A stretch of 64,000 bases of DNA from Planctomycetota bacterium (GTDB taxonomy: Bacteria; Planctomycetota; UBA1135; UBA2386): positions 2,445,501 through 2,509,500 of the forward strand of contig JADJWQ010000006.1 in NCBI GenBank assembly GCA_016716265.1, given 5' to 3'. Of this stretch, positions 26,555 through 35,194 are shown piece by piece. Position 1 is the stretch's first letter. The number at the start of each line of letters is the position of its first letter. The translations under genes and the position numbers were made by a program. Below the pieces are notes generated by a model, which saw only the letters and a program-made list of their open reading frames with translations, was not told where the DNA came from and searched no databases.

Positions 26555-26691
26555 CGGAGTCCTTTCGAGGACGGTCGGGGAAGAGGGAGGAACTGGGAGG
26601 CGAACGTGGACACGGAACGACCTCGCCAGCACCGCAGGGGCACCGCCCGAGGTCGAGACGCGGAGCGCGCACCGGCGCGCGCCCGAGCGCC

Positions 26692-28308
26692 TCAGTCGAT
26701 GGTGATCTCGACCGCGTCGCTCGAGACGAGGCCGAACGGACCGGCGGGATCCCCCGCGACGGCCTGCGTGCGCAGCACGCCACCGGCGAGCTGCGGTATG
26801 GCGGGCAGCGGCAGCTGCCAGGTGCCGTAGCCGGCACCCGCGCCCGCCCCGCCGAGGACCGTGTCGAGCGTCACGGCCAGATCGAGGTCGACGTGGAGCG
26901 CGAGCGGGAAGCCAGGGTAGCTGCGCCGCGCAATCGACAGCGCGAGCACCGCCGGCGCACCGCCGACCGCATCGCGCAACCCGATCCGGAAGTCGCCGGC
27001 GCCGACGAACGCCGGCTGGTGGGCGAGCAGGCGTGGCGGCGTCGTGCTCGAGCCGGCGGTGCCGGCCGCATACACCAGGTTCGGCGCGCGCTCCGAGCGG
27101 AGCGTCGGCCGATCGAACGGCGGCAGCTCCTGCGCCATGCGCGGGTCGACGAGCGCGTTCTCCAGGAAGTCGACGAGCGGCACGACCGCCCACAACGGCA
27201 CGGTCATGCCGATGTAGATCGGGTCGAGGTTGTCGGGGAAGTTCGGCAGCCGCCCGCCATAGAAGTCGACGACCTCGGTCAGCGTCGTGAAGCGGCCGTT
27301 GTGCATGAACGCCGGCTTCAATGCGATACCGCGCAGGCTCGGCGTGCGGAAGGCACCGAGGTCGTCCGGCAATCCGGTGACCTCCTTGCGCCCCTCGTCC
27401 TCGATCGACGGCCGCACCCCGATGTTGTGGTAGATGTGGTCGGCGAAGAACGGCGGCGTGTGGCAGAGCGAGCAGCCCTGCATGTCGAACACCTGCAGCC
27501 CGAGCACCTGCTGCGCGGTCAGCGCATTGGTGTTGCCGGCGATGTACAGGTCCCAGGGCGTCTGGTCGGGCACCAGCGTGCGCTCGTAGGTCGCGATCGC
27601 GAACGCGACGCGCACCGCGGTGATCGCCGGATCGCCGAACGCCGCGCGGAACAGGTCGGGGTAGGTCGGGTGCGCGGCGAGCGCCTGCGACACGTCCGCC
27701 GGCAGGTTCGTGGCGAGCGCGAGCGGGCGGGCGATCGTCAGCTTGCCGATCAGCTCGCTCCAGCTACGCCCGACGTGGGCCATCTCCGCCGAGCTGAACA
27801 GCGGTCCGACCGCCTGCGACTCCAGCGATCCGCCGGTCGGGATCGCCGGCTGGCCGCTCTGCGGATCGATGAAGGTGTCGCCGGCGCGCCCGTCCCAGAA
27901 CTGCTCGGTCGCCCACTGGCTCGTGAACGCCGACGGCGCGACGCGGCGCGTCGCCTGGCGATCGAGGCCGAACATCGGCTCGGGGGCGTAGGCGCGCTGC
28001 GCATCGCGGTTGACGACGCCGCGCGAGCCGCGCACGTCGTCGGCGGTGCCGAACCGGCCGTCGAAGCCCGGGTGCATCCCGACCACCGGATCGCCACCGC
28101 CGGCGGCCGGCTGGTGGCAGGTGCCGCAGGCCATCGTGTCGTCGGCCGACAGCTGCTCGTCCCAGAACAGGATCTTGCCGAGGACGGCCTTCTCGGCCGT
28201 GATCGGGTTCTCACGCGGGACCGGGACCGCGGGCAGCCCCTGGGCGCTGAGCATCGGAGTCAGCGCACAGGCGAGCGTGGCCGCGACGAGAACGGAGCGA
28301 AACAACAT
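26692..28308 (-). CDS. Diheme cytochrome c peroxidase/MauG-like protein
   Basis: Predicted 538 aa, exported: signal peptide ends M-L-S-A with Gln at +1. Two heme c sites are visible, C-G-T-C-H at residues 61-65 and C-S-L-C-H at about 279-283, each within the expected CCP domain context (K-I-L-F-W-D before the first, F-R-T-P-S-L-R near 320). Family members reduce H2O2 in the periplasm or carry out MauG-type oxidation. It is longer than classical CCP (about 330-380): from about residue 420 there is an extra beta-rich C-terminal domain. The first distal segment (P-A-F-M-H-N-G) is as in CCP proteins. It is followed by the secreted protein gene on the same strand. Confidence 0.92.
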   Translation of the reverse strand: MLFRSVLVAATLACALTPMLSAQGLPAVPVPRENPITAEKAVLGKILFWDEQLSADDTMACGTCHQPAAGGGDPVVGMHPGFDGRFGTADDVRGSRGVVNRDAQRAYAPEPMFGLDRQATRRVAPSAFTSQWATEQFWDGRAGDTFIDPQSGQPAIPTGGSLESQAVGPLFSSAEMAHVGRSWSELIGKLTIARPLALATNLPADVSQALAAHPTYPDLFRAAFGDPAITAVRVAFAIATYERTLVPDQTPWDLYIAGNTNALTAQQVLGLQVFDMQGCSLCHTPPFFADHIYHNIGVRPSIEDEGRKEVTGLPDDLGAFRTPSLRGIALKPAFMHNGRFTTLTEVVDFYGGRLPNFPDNLDPIYIGMTVPLWAVVPLVDFLENALVDPRMAQELPPFDRPTLRSERAPNLVYAAGTAGSSTTPPRLLAHQPAFVGAGDFRIGLRDAVGGAPAVLALSIARRSYPGFPLALHVDLDLAVTLDTVLGGAGAGAGYGTWQLPLPAIPQLAGGVLRTQAVAGDPAGPFGLVSSDAVEITID

Positions 28309-28380
28309 GGTTCGAGGAGACCGCGCGGCCGGAGGAGGGCCCGCGGGAGCGGCTCGAGAGGGGAGCAGGGCGGGCGAAGT

Positions 28381-29397
28381 CTAGCGACGAATGCCCGGGT
28401 CGGAAGCCCTCCCCGCCGCCCAGGCGCGACGGGCGACCGCAAGTGCGGTCTGGTCGCCCCGCTCCCGGAGGCCGGAAGTCACGATCTGGACGTGAGCTGC
28501 GGCGGCGGGGATCGCCTCGGCGTCGACGGCTCGGCGAAGTCGAGGAAGCCAAAGATCGGGATAGGCCGTACCGATCGTCCCCAGGATCAGCCGGTCCGGG
28601 TTCAGCAGGTCGACCAGCATCGCGCACAGGCGCCCGATCTCGGCGCCGCAGCGGTCGACCGTCGCGACGGCGGCCGGATCGCCCTCGCGCGCCAGCGCGC
28701 AGATCCGCTCCGGGGTGATCTCCTCGCCGCCGGCGCCGAGCCGCGTCGGCCGCCCGACCTGCTCGCAGATCAGCCGCTCCGCGCGCGCCACCTGCACCAT
28801 GCCGGGCCCGCTGCCGTAGCCCTCGACGCTGCCGCGCCTGCCGAAGCCGACCGGACCCTCGTCGCGCAGCTGCAGGTGGCCGATCTCGCCGGCCAGCGCG
28901 AGCGGCCCCTCGTAGACGCGGCCGTCGAGCCACAGGCCGGCGCCCATGCCGGTGCTCATCGTCAGGAACACCGCCGACCCCACGCCGCGCGCCGCACCCC
29001 ACAGCGCCTCGGCCAGCACGCTGGCATTCGCGTCGTTCATGAAGGTCGCGATGCCGGGCCCGTGCGCGTCGAGCCACGCGCCGATCCGGAAGCCCTGCCA
29101 CCGCGGCATGTTCGGCACCTCGAGCAGTCGCCCCTCCGCGTAGCTGAGCGGCCCGGGGCACGCCGCGCCGAGCGCCGCGGGCGGCGGCAGGCCGGCGGCC
29201 GCGCACAGCTCACGCAGGCGCGCGAGCGCCGCCGCCAGCAGCTCCTCGGGCGCGCGGTCGCGGGCCGACGGCAGGCGGTCGGCGGCGAGCACGCGGCCGT
29301 CGAGGTCGCCGACGCTGACGCCGATCTTGGTGCCGCCGATGTCGAGGCCGCCGAGCGAGACGCGCGATGCGGAATCCGGGGTGGTCACGCGCGCCAT
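28381..29397 (-). CDS. ROK family sugar kinase without zinc-site cysteines
   Basis: Predicted 338 aa. The N-terminal phosphate loop is L-D-I-G-G-T-K-I (about 18-25), and S-T-G-M-G-A-G and G-E-I-G-H-L near residues 149-173 place it in ROK (glucokinase-like ATPase) proteins. The usual ROK zinc motif C-x-C-G-x-x-G-C is altered: the corresponding stretch is V-G-F-G-R-R-G-S-V-E, with all three cysteines gone, although its spacing and the G-H residues are kept. No DNA-binding domain, so it is a kinase rather than a ROK repressor. The substrate is unknown, probably a hexose. It is divergent from the small lipoprotein gene. The start ATG 29397 has a long N-terminal tail; a later in-frame start is possible. 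Confidence 0.9.
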   Translation of the reverse strand: MARVTTPDSASRVSLGGLDIGGTKIGVSVGDLDGRVLAADRLPSARDRAPEELLAAALARLRELCAAAGLPPPAALGAACPGPLSYAEGRLLEVPNMPRWQGFRIGAWLDAHGPGIATFMNDANASVLAEALWGAARGVGSAVFLTMSTGMGAGLWLDGRVYEGPLALAGEIGHLQLRDEGPVGFGRRGSVEGYGSGPGMVQVARAERLICEQVGRPTRLGAGGEEITPERICALAREGDPAAVATVDRCGAEIGRLCAMLVDLLNPDRLILGTIGTAYPDLWLPRLRRAVDAEAIPAAAAHVQIVTSGLRERGDQTALAVARRAWAAGRASDPGIRR

Positions 29398-29486
29398 TGT
29401 GCCGCGCGAGCCACCGCGTCCCCAGGTCGGCGTTCGCCCGCGCGCCGCGGTGGGAGGCCGCCCGCCGGCGTGCTACGCTGCGGCCC

Positions 29487-29861
29487 ATGAGCGTGCTCGG
29501 GAGACTCTCCTTGGCTACGGCCGGCGTCCTGCTGCTGCTGGCCCCCGCCTGTGTGTCGGTCGCGCCGGCCGGCATGAGCTCGGAGATGGTGCAGGTCGCG
29601 CGCGAGCTCGACCTGCCGGCGGCCGCCGTGCTGAACTCGACCCGCTCCGTGCTGCAGCAGCGCGGGGACGTGTCCGAGCAGACGATCGAGGGCGACCGCA
29701 CGACGTTCGTCACCGGCCAGGCGCGCATCGTCGTGGAGGCGCGCGGACCGGCGACCACCTGGCTGGAAGTGAACCTGCAGGAGCGGGTCGGCACCGACCA
29801 CCGCTACCGCGCGCGCACGATGTTCGACGCGATCGAGAGCGGCGCGCGCGGCGGCTCCTGA
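29487..29861 (+). CDS. Small lipoprotein of unknown function
   Basis: Predicted 124 aa. A signal peptide with lipobox L-A-P-A-C is followed by an about 100-residue domain with no domain I recognise (E-L-D-L-P-A-A-A-V-L-N then T-T-F-V-T-G-Q-A-R-I-V-V-E-A). Gene and start are clear (ATG 29487). The Ser/Thr kinase begins 29 bp downstream on the same strand, so the two are probably co-transcribed; a role as an outer-membrane partner or input module for the kinase is a guess. Confidence 0.75.
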   Translation: MSVLGRLSLATAGVLLLLAPACVSVAPAGMSSEMVQVARELDLPAAAVLNSTRSVLQQRGDVSEQTIEGDRTTFVTGQARIVVEARGPATTWLEVNLQERVGTDHRYRARTMFDAIESGARGGS

Positions 29862-29889
29862 CCCCGCGGGTCCGACCGCGCGGACCGAG

Positions 29890-32800
29890 ATGACCGGCAT
29901 GGATGCCCCCGACCCCGCCCCGCCGTCGGCCGACGCCCCCGACGAGGTCGAGGAGTTGCTGGCGCCGGTCGTCGAGCTGCCGACGGCGGACGAGCAGCTC
30001 GCGGCGCTCGACGGGCTGTGCGCGTCGCGACCGGAGCTCGCCGCCACGCTGCACGCCCGGTTCGAGCTGTGGCAGCGGCTCGCGACCAGCAGCGCGCTCG
30101 GCGAGTCCACGCCGGTGCGGTTCGGCGACTACGAGCTACTGCACCCGCTCGGCAGTGGCGGAATGGGCGTCGTGTGGCTCGCCCGCCAGAGCAAGGGCGG
30201 CGTCGAGCGGATCGTCGCGCTGAAGATGATCCGCCAGCGCGGGCTGTTCTCGGCCGAGGCGCGCGAGCGCTTCCGCCGCGAGGCGCAGGCCGCGCTCCGC
30301 GTCGACCACCCGGCCCTGTGCCCGGTCTACGACGTCGGCGAGGTCGAAGGCACGCCGTTCCTCGCGATGCGCAACGTGCCCGGGCGCACGCTGGCCGACC
30401 ATCTCGCGGAAGCCCGCCACGCCGGCACCCCGCTGGAGCTGCCGGCCCGGCCGAGCAGCGGTGAGACGTCGACGGCGACGCACACGCCGACCGGTCGCAT
30501 CGGCTCGCGCCGCCGGCTCGAGACGATCCTGCGCTACATCGAAGCGGTCGCGCGCGCATTGCACGTCGCGCACGAGGCGGGGCTCGTGCACCGCGACATC
30601 AAGCCCGGCAATCTGATGGTCACCCCCGAGGGTGATCCGGTCGTGCTCGACTTCGGACTCGTGCGCGACGCGTCGGAGGCCGAGTCGTCGCTGACGCTCA
30701 CCGGCCAGCCGATCGGCACGCCGTCGTACATGGCGCCGGAGCAGATCGAGCCGCGCGGACGGCGCATCGACCGGTCCACCGACATCCATGCGCTCGGCGC
30801 GACGTTGTTCGAGTGCCTGACGCTGGCGCCGCCGTTCCACGCCGAGACGCGCGACGCGCTGTACCTGAAGGTCCTGCACGAGCCGGCGCCCCGCCTGCGG
30901 CGGATCGACCGGACCGCGCCGAGAGACCTCGAGGTGGTGCTCGAGACCGCACTCCGCAAGGAGCCGGAACGCCGCTACGCGACCGCGCTCGACTTCGCCG
31001 AGGACCTGCGCCGATTGCGCGAGCTGCAGCCGATCCTCGCGCGACCGACCGGCCCGCTGCTGCGCGCCGGGCTTTGGGCCCGCCGCAATCCGCTGGTGTC
31101 GGCGTTCGTCGTGCTGCTGCTGGTGTCGCAGGTGCTGCTCGGCTGGCAGGTGCACCGGACGTCGGAGAGCATCGAGCGCGAGCGGCAGGCGCGCACGCAG
31201 GCCGAGCTCGAGGCGCAGGCCAAGGAGCGCGCGCTATCGCGCGCCGAGATGAATCTCGCCGCCGCGCGCAGTGCCGTCGAGGAGCTGATGATCACCGCGC
31301 GCGAGCGGCTCTCCGACGTGCCCGGCAGCGAGGACGTGCGCGAGGCGCTGCTCGAGCGCTCGCTCGGCTTCTACCGCGCGATGCTCGACCGCGAGGGCGA
31401 CGACCGCGGGGTCCGTCTCGACGTCGCGCGCGGCCGCGTGGCGTCGGGCGAGCTGCTGCTCGAGCTCGGGCGCGTCGGCGAGAGCGCCGAGGACCTGTCG
31501 CGCGGTATCGCGTCGCTCCGGGAGCTCGATGCCGAGCACCCGTCGGCGACCACGCGCAGCACGCTCGCCAGCGGCCTGCTGGCCCTGGCGCGCATCGCGA
31601 TGGCCAGCGACGACGTCGGCGTGGCGGAGGAGCGGGCGCGTGACGCAGTCGCTGCGCGGCGCAGCTCGCTCGCGCTACTCGACCATCCACACACCCGGCT
31701 CGCGCTCAGCGGCGACCTGCGCGCGCTCGCCCAGACGCTGCGCGACCAGGGCCGCATCGACGACGCGGTCGCGACGGCGCACGACGCGCTGGCGGAGCTC
31801 GACGCGATCGGCGACGACACGGACGAGCAGCAGCGCGAGCGGGCCGCCGCCTCGCGGGCCGCCACCTGGACCGAGCTCGGGCGCCTGGAACGTATCCGCA
31901 ACGACGAGGCCGCCGCGGCGGCGGCGTTCGACGCCTCGATCGCGGTCTATCGCGAGCTGACCGCCGGGCGACGGCCGTTCCGCGGCTATCGCAACGGGCT
32001 CGCGGCGCAGCTCCTCGCCCGCGCGATGCTCGAGCAACGCGAATCGCACGCCGACGAGGCGCGACTCAGGATCCTCGAGGCAATCGACGTCCTCGAGCAG
32101 CTGCAGCGCGAGTTCCCGTCCAATCTGACCTACGCGCAGAACCTCGCCACCGCCCTCAACAACCTCTACACCGTCGAGCGGCAGCGTGGCGACCAGGACG
32201 CCGCGCGCCGCGCATTGGAGCGGAGCCGCGACGTCCTGCGGGGCCTGTGCGCGGCGTCGGGAGGCGACCCGACCGGCGTGCAGGAGCTCGCGCTCGCGCG
32301 CTGCAGCTTCAATCTCGGCAACCTGACCCGCGGTGACGGCACGGTCGCCGAGGCGCTCCAGCATTACCGCGACGCGGTCGGCACCCTCGAGCCGATCGCC
32401 GCCGACTCGCGCAGCATCGAGGTCCGCCGGCTGTTCGGCAACGCGCTCGAGAACACCGCGGTCTGCCTCGCGATCCTCGGCGAATCGGACCAGTCGGACC
32501 ACATGTTCGAGCGCGCGCTCGCCGAGGCGCGCGAGGTCTGTGCGATGCAGCCCGAGTCGGCGTCGGCGCGACGCGACCGCAGCAGACTGCTCCACAACAC
32601 GGCGATCCGCCTGCTGGAGCAAGCTCAGCACGAGGCGGCCTGCGACCGGCTCGCCGCCGCGCTCGACGACCGGATGGCACTCGCCGACGCCAATCCGCGG
32701 CAGCCGCGCTACGAGTTCGACGTGCTCGCGACCGCGGCGATGCTCGCCGAGACCCGCGCCGACGACGGCGCGAATGGCGCCGCGCTCGCGCGCGAGATCG

Positions 32801-32997
32801 TCGACCGCCTGTCTGGCTTCGAGCCACAGCGGCGGGAGCGATCGATGCAGTCGTCGCGCGCGTGCACCGACCTCGCCGCGCTGCTCGAGGGTGATCGCGC
32901 GACGAGGGCCGCGACCCGGCGACACGATCGCGGGCCATCGAGCGGCTCCGCACGGCCCGGAGCATGCTCCAGTCCGTCCTCGAGCAGCCACCGGTGA
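29890..32997 (+). CDS. Transmembrane Ser/Thr protein kinase with TPR domain (frameshifted C-terminus)
   Basis: Predicted 1035 aa. An acidic N-terminus (1-75) precedes a Hanks-type kinase domain at about 78-380. The P-loop is L-G-S-G-G-M-G-V-V, the catalytic lysine is in A-L-K-M-I, H-R-D-I-K-P-G-N lies at about 233-240, D-F-G near 254 and the APE-region at P-E-Q-I-E-P. All catalytic residues are present. A single transmembrane helix at about 400-420 is followed by an extracytoplasmic region rich in TPR-like helices. Two indels about 10 bp apart near 32890-32900 (one extra G, two missing bases, net -1) change the frame, so the last about 35 residues are aberrant and the original tail is lost. 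The duplicate at 45260 has the uninterrupted sequence; the ancestral protein would be about 1118 aa ending at 33245. The kinase itself should remain active. The substrate is unknown. Confidence 0.9.
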   Translation: MTGMDAPDPAPPSADAPDEVEELLAPVVELPTADEQLAALDGLCASRPELAATLHARFELWQRLATSSALGESTPVRFGDYELLHPLGSGGMGVVWLARQSKGGVERIVALKMIRQRGLFSAEARERFRREAQAALRVDHPALCPVYDVGEVEGTPFLAMRNVPGRTLADHLAEARHAGTPLELPARPSSGETSTATHTPTGRIGSRRRLETILRYIEAVARALHVAHEAGLVHRDIKPGNLMVTPEGDPVVLDFGLVRDASEAESSLTLTGQPIGTPSYMAPEQIEPRGRRIDRSTDIHALGATLFECLTLAPPFHAETRDALYLKVLHEPAPRLRRIDRTAPRDLEVVLETALRKEPERRYATALDFAEDLRRLRELQPILARPTGPLLRAGLWARRNPLVSAFVVLLLVSQVLLGWQVHRTSESIERERQARTQAELEAQAKERALSRAEMNLAAARSAVEELMITARERLSDVPGSEDVREALLERSLGFYRAMLDREGDDRGVRLDVARGRVASGELLLELGRVGESAEDLSRGIASLRELDAEHPSATTRSTLASGLLALARIAMASDDVGVAEERARDAVAARRSSLALLDHPHTRLALSGDLRALAQTLRDQGRIDDAVATAHDALAELDAIGDDTDEQQRERAAASRAATWTELGRLERIRNDEAAAAAAFDASIAVYRELTAGRRPFRGYRNGLAAQLLARAMLEQRESHADEARLRILEAIDVLEQLQREFPSNLTYAQNLATALNNLYTVERQRGDQDAARRALERSRDVLRGLCAASGGDPTGVQELALARCSFNLGNLTRGDGTVAEALQHYRDAVGTLEPIAADSRSIEVRRLFGNALENTAVCLAILGESDQSDHMFERALAEAREVCAMQPESASARRDRSRLLHNTAIRLLEQAQHEAACDRLAAALDDRMALADANPRQPRYEFDVLATAAMLAETRADDGANGAALAREIVDRLSGFEPQRRERSMQSSRACTDLAALLEGDRATRAATRRHDRGPSSGSARPGACSSPSSSSHR

Positions 32998-33415
32998 CCG
33001 CCGGTCGCCACGCCCGGATGGCCTCCGTGTGCGCAGCACTGGCCCGGCTCGCCGGCGACGAGCCCGCGGCTCGCGACGCCGCTGCCAGCGCGCTGGTCGC
33101 GCTGCGCGCCTACGCCGACGCCGCCGACGTCGACGCGCTCACCAGCGCACGCATGCGCACGACGGCCCGCGAGCTCGCCGCCCTGCCGAGCGAGCTCTGG
33201 GACGATCCGGGGGCGGTCGAGGCGCTGACGTCCCGCCTGCGTTGACGCTCACCGGCCGCGGTCGACGTCGACGAGCGCGGCGAGCAGGGGATTCCGATGG
33301 AGCCTCGGTTCGCAGCCGCTGCCGGGGTGCAGACCATGACCGTGAGCGGGCCGGCAGCCACCGGGCGGTGTGCCGAGCTGCGCCAGATCGCCGCGGCGAC
33401 GGCGCCGCCCCGAGC
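32349..33415 (+). repeat. 1.07-kb duplication, copy A (kinase C-terminus)
   Basis: It is aligned base by base with 45260-46327. Apart from the two indels near 32890-32900 there are only about a dozen substitutions, so divergence is roughly 1%. It includes about 170 bases beyond the kinase stop. The right edge is where the IS91-type remnant becomes recognisable. Confidence 0.9.
32889..33245 (+). pseudogene. Out-of-frame TPR tail of the Ser/Thr kinase
   Basis: The original C-terminus continues in the +1 frame to a stop at 33245 (C-terminal residues V-E-A-L-T-S-R-L-R). The fragment is nearly identical to the in-frame tail at 45800-46157. No start of its own is convincing; an ATG at 32964 could express an isolated 93-residue fragment. 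Confidence 0.8.
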
Positions 33416-33800
33416 GCGGGGTGCTCCACCAGGTGCTGCAGCGGCACCACGGGACCATCCTCGAGCGAACCGAGGTCGTCAGCGAACGGCTCGCCGCGGT
33501 GGTGCCTCGACCTCGGGGCGACGTGGCGACCTACCACGGGTCGTTCTCGCCGAGCGCCTCGCACCGCGATCGGGTCGTGCCTCCCCCGCCCGACCGTGAC
33601 CCGTCGCCGCCCGCGTCCCGCTCGCTGCAAAGACGCCGGCCCATTCCTGCGAAGGCACCGCAGAAGAGCAGGTCTCACTCGCGGCGGCGCAACACTCGGT
33701 GAGTTGCTCGCCCGCAGCTTCGGCCTTGACATCCTGGTCTGCCCTGTATGCCAGTCCCGCCGGCGGCTGCTCACCTGGCCGCAGACAGCATTGCTGCGGC
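33416..33800 (+). pseudogene. IS91-family transposase C-terminal remnant
   Basis: Two short frames read like the C-terminal region of IS91-type (Y2 rolling-circle) transposases. The first contains V-P-R-P-R-G-D-V-A-T-Y-H-G, S-H-R-D-R-V-V-P-P-P. The second, in another frame, contains G-G-A-T-L-G-E-L-L-A-R-S-F-G-L-D-I-L-V-C-P-V-C. The usual IS91 order is L-V-P-P-P-R...Y-H-G-V-L-A-P, then a frame carrying E-L-L-x-R-V-F...C-P-x-C-G. The catalytic tyrosines and the rest of the gene are absent, and the frames are broken, so this is only a tail fragment. It starts directly at the end of the kinase-tail duplication. Confidence 0.7.
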
Positions 33801-34275
33801 CTCCTGCGGCGGCTGTTCGGCTGTGGATGCAGCGACCCGCTTCGCGGGTTCGTCACCGCTCCCCGCAGGATCGTCAGGGTCCTGACCTGGCTGGATGGAC
33901 CTGCGGGCCGCATTCCCGCCACTCGCCCCACCCCGGGCACCGCACCGCGCTCTGGCTCCACCGGCGCAACACCGAATTCCCCCCGTCGAGAGCCCCGGAC
34001 GATCGCTCGCCCGGGGCCCTCTCCAGATCCGCCAGGAGAAGCGGTCGCTGAATGCCGTGACGCACGCTTGCTTCGACATTGATGGCAGTCGCTCCGCGCT
34101 ATGCTCCATCCCATTGGAAAGTCGTCATGGTCGAGAGTGAGCCCCGTCGTGCCCTGCGTGAATCCGAATTCGACACCGCGCCGCTGACAGCGACGTTTCG
34201 GCGAGTTCGTGACGAACTGCTGGTCACGACCGTCCCCGGAGTCCTCGAGATCGGATCAGTTCCGGGGAGCGCGCC
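33801..34275. other. Gene-poor stretch
   Basis: About 475 bases between the IS91 remnant and a small open frame. I see no coding sequence, RNA gene or strong repeat here. Confidence 0.4.
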
Positions 34276-34698
34276 GTGCTCGTGGTTTGGGTGGATCAGC
34301 AAGACGTCTGGCTCGCGCTGCCCGGAAGCCGGCCGGTCACGTTCGAGGTCACCAGCGACAATGCACTCGATGTGGTCATGCATCCGTATCCAGATGATGT
34401 GGTGATTCGAGACTGTCTGGTTGGTAGAGCGTTCCGTCTCGAGCGGTCCAACGATCCGCATCGCTCACTCGGATATCGATCAAGCGTTCGCGGCGTGGCC
34501 GGAGTGACGGCACGAATCCGACCGTTCGCGCCCGGCTGTCTGGGTTTTCTGACGCTGTCGCTCCACTCCTCGGGAGAACTCGCGCAGGCCCAGCGGATCC
34601 GAAAGGCGTTCGAGGCCGCGCGAGCCGACACGATCGGACCGGCTGCCGAGCTGGCAGACCGGCTTGCCGTGGAGACTGCGAGGGTGGTCGATCGCTGA
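34276..34698 (+). CDS. Short hypothetical protein
   Basis: Open frame of 140 aa starting with GTG. The sequence is not low-complexity: it has aromatic and beta-like segments (L-V-V-W-V-D-Q-Q-D-V-W-L-A-L-P-G then V-V-M-H-P-Y-P-D-D-V-V) and a helical C-terminus (A-Q-R-I-R-K-A-F-E-A-A-R). The base composition is less GC-rich than in its neighbours. It is isolated, with no clear ribosome-binding site and no recognised family. It may be a real recently acquired orphan or a fragment. Confidence 0.35.
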   Translation: MLVVWVDQQDVWLALPGSRPVTFEVTSDNALDVVMHPYPDDVVIRDCLVGRAFRLERSNDPHRSLGYRSSVRGVAGVTARIRPFAPGCLGFLTLSLHSSGELAQAQRIRKAFEAARADTIGPAAELADRLAVETARVVDR

Positions 34699-35194
34699 TG
34701 CGTGAGGTGTATCACCGTCCTAGGGTCGGTAGGCTGGGTGGAAGCGGCGAGCGAAAACTGACCCACTCGGCATGCTGGTCGAGCCGTGCGCGGCAACTCG
34801 AGCGAACTGCGAGGATCTTCCGTTCGTCGCTGGCCCGCTTCGCTCGCCAGTCAACCTGATCGATGGGGCTCGGGCGGTCTTCGCGGAGGAGGGTCGGTCT
34901 GCACCGGCGGATGTCGACGCCGGCGCGGCGGGGAGGGTTCGGGCTCGGCTGTACGCGGCGGCACAACGTCGGTTGAGAGATTCTGGAACCCCCACCGGAC
35001 CATGAGTGCCCGCCCGGCGGGATTCGACGTGACCGGTGCCGGTCGCCACGCGAAGCCGCACCGGACGCGGCGGCGAGCTGCGTGTTCCGACGGCAAGGGA
35101 TACGATGCCCGGCGCCTCGACTCACCCAACAGCGGATCGCGGCGCGAATGCTGTTCGCAGACCGCGCTCCCTCGTCCGACCGCGGTTTCCCGTC
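34699..35194. other. Intergenic region upstream of the hydrolase
   Basis: About 500 bases without a convincing gene on either strand. It presumably carries the promoter of the hydrolase; no specific site can be pointed to. Confidence 0.4.

Noticed and set aside
34720..35061. Possible IS21-type end sequence upstream of the hydrolase
   Set aside because: A short TGGGTCAGTTTTCGC-like string is present on the minus strand, but no transposase or second end could be found.
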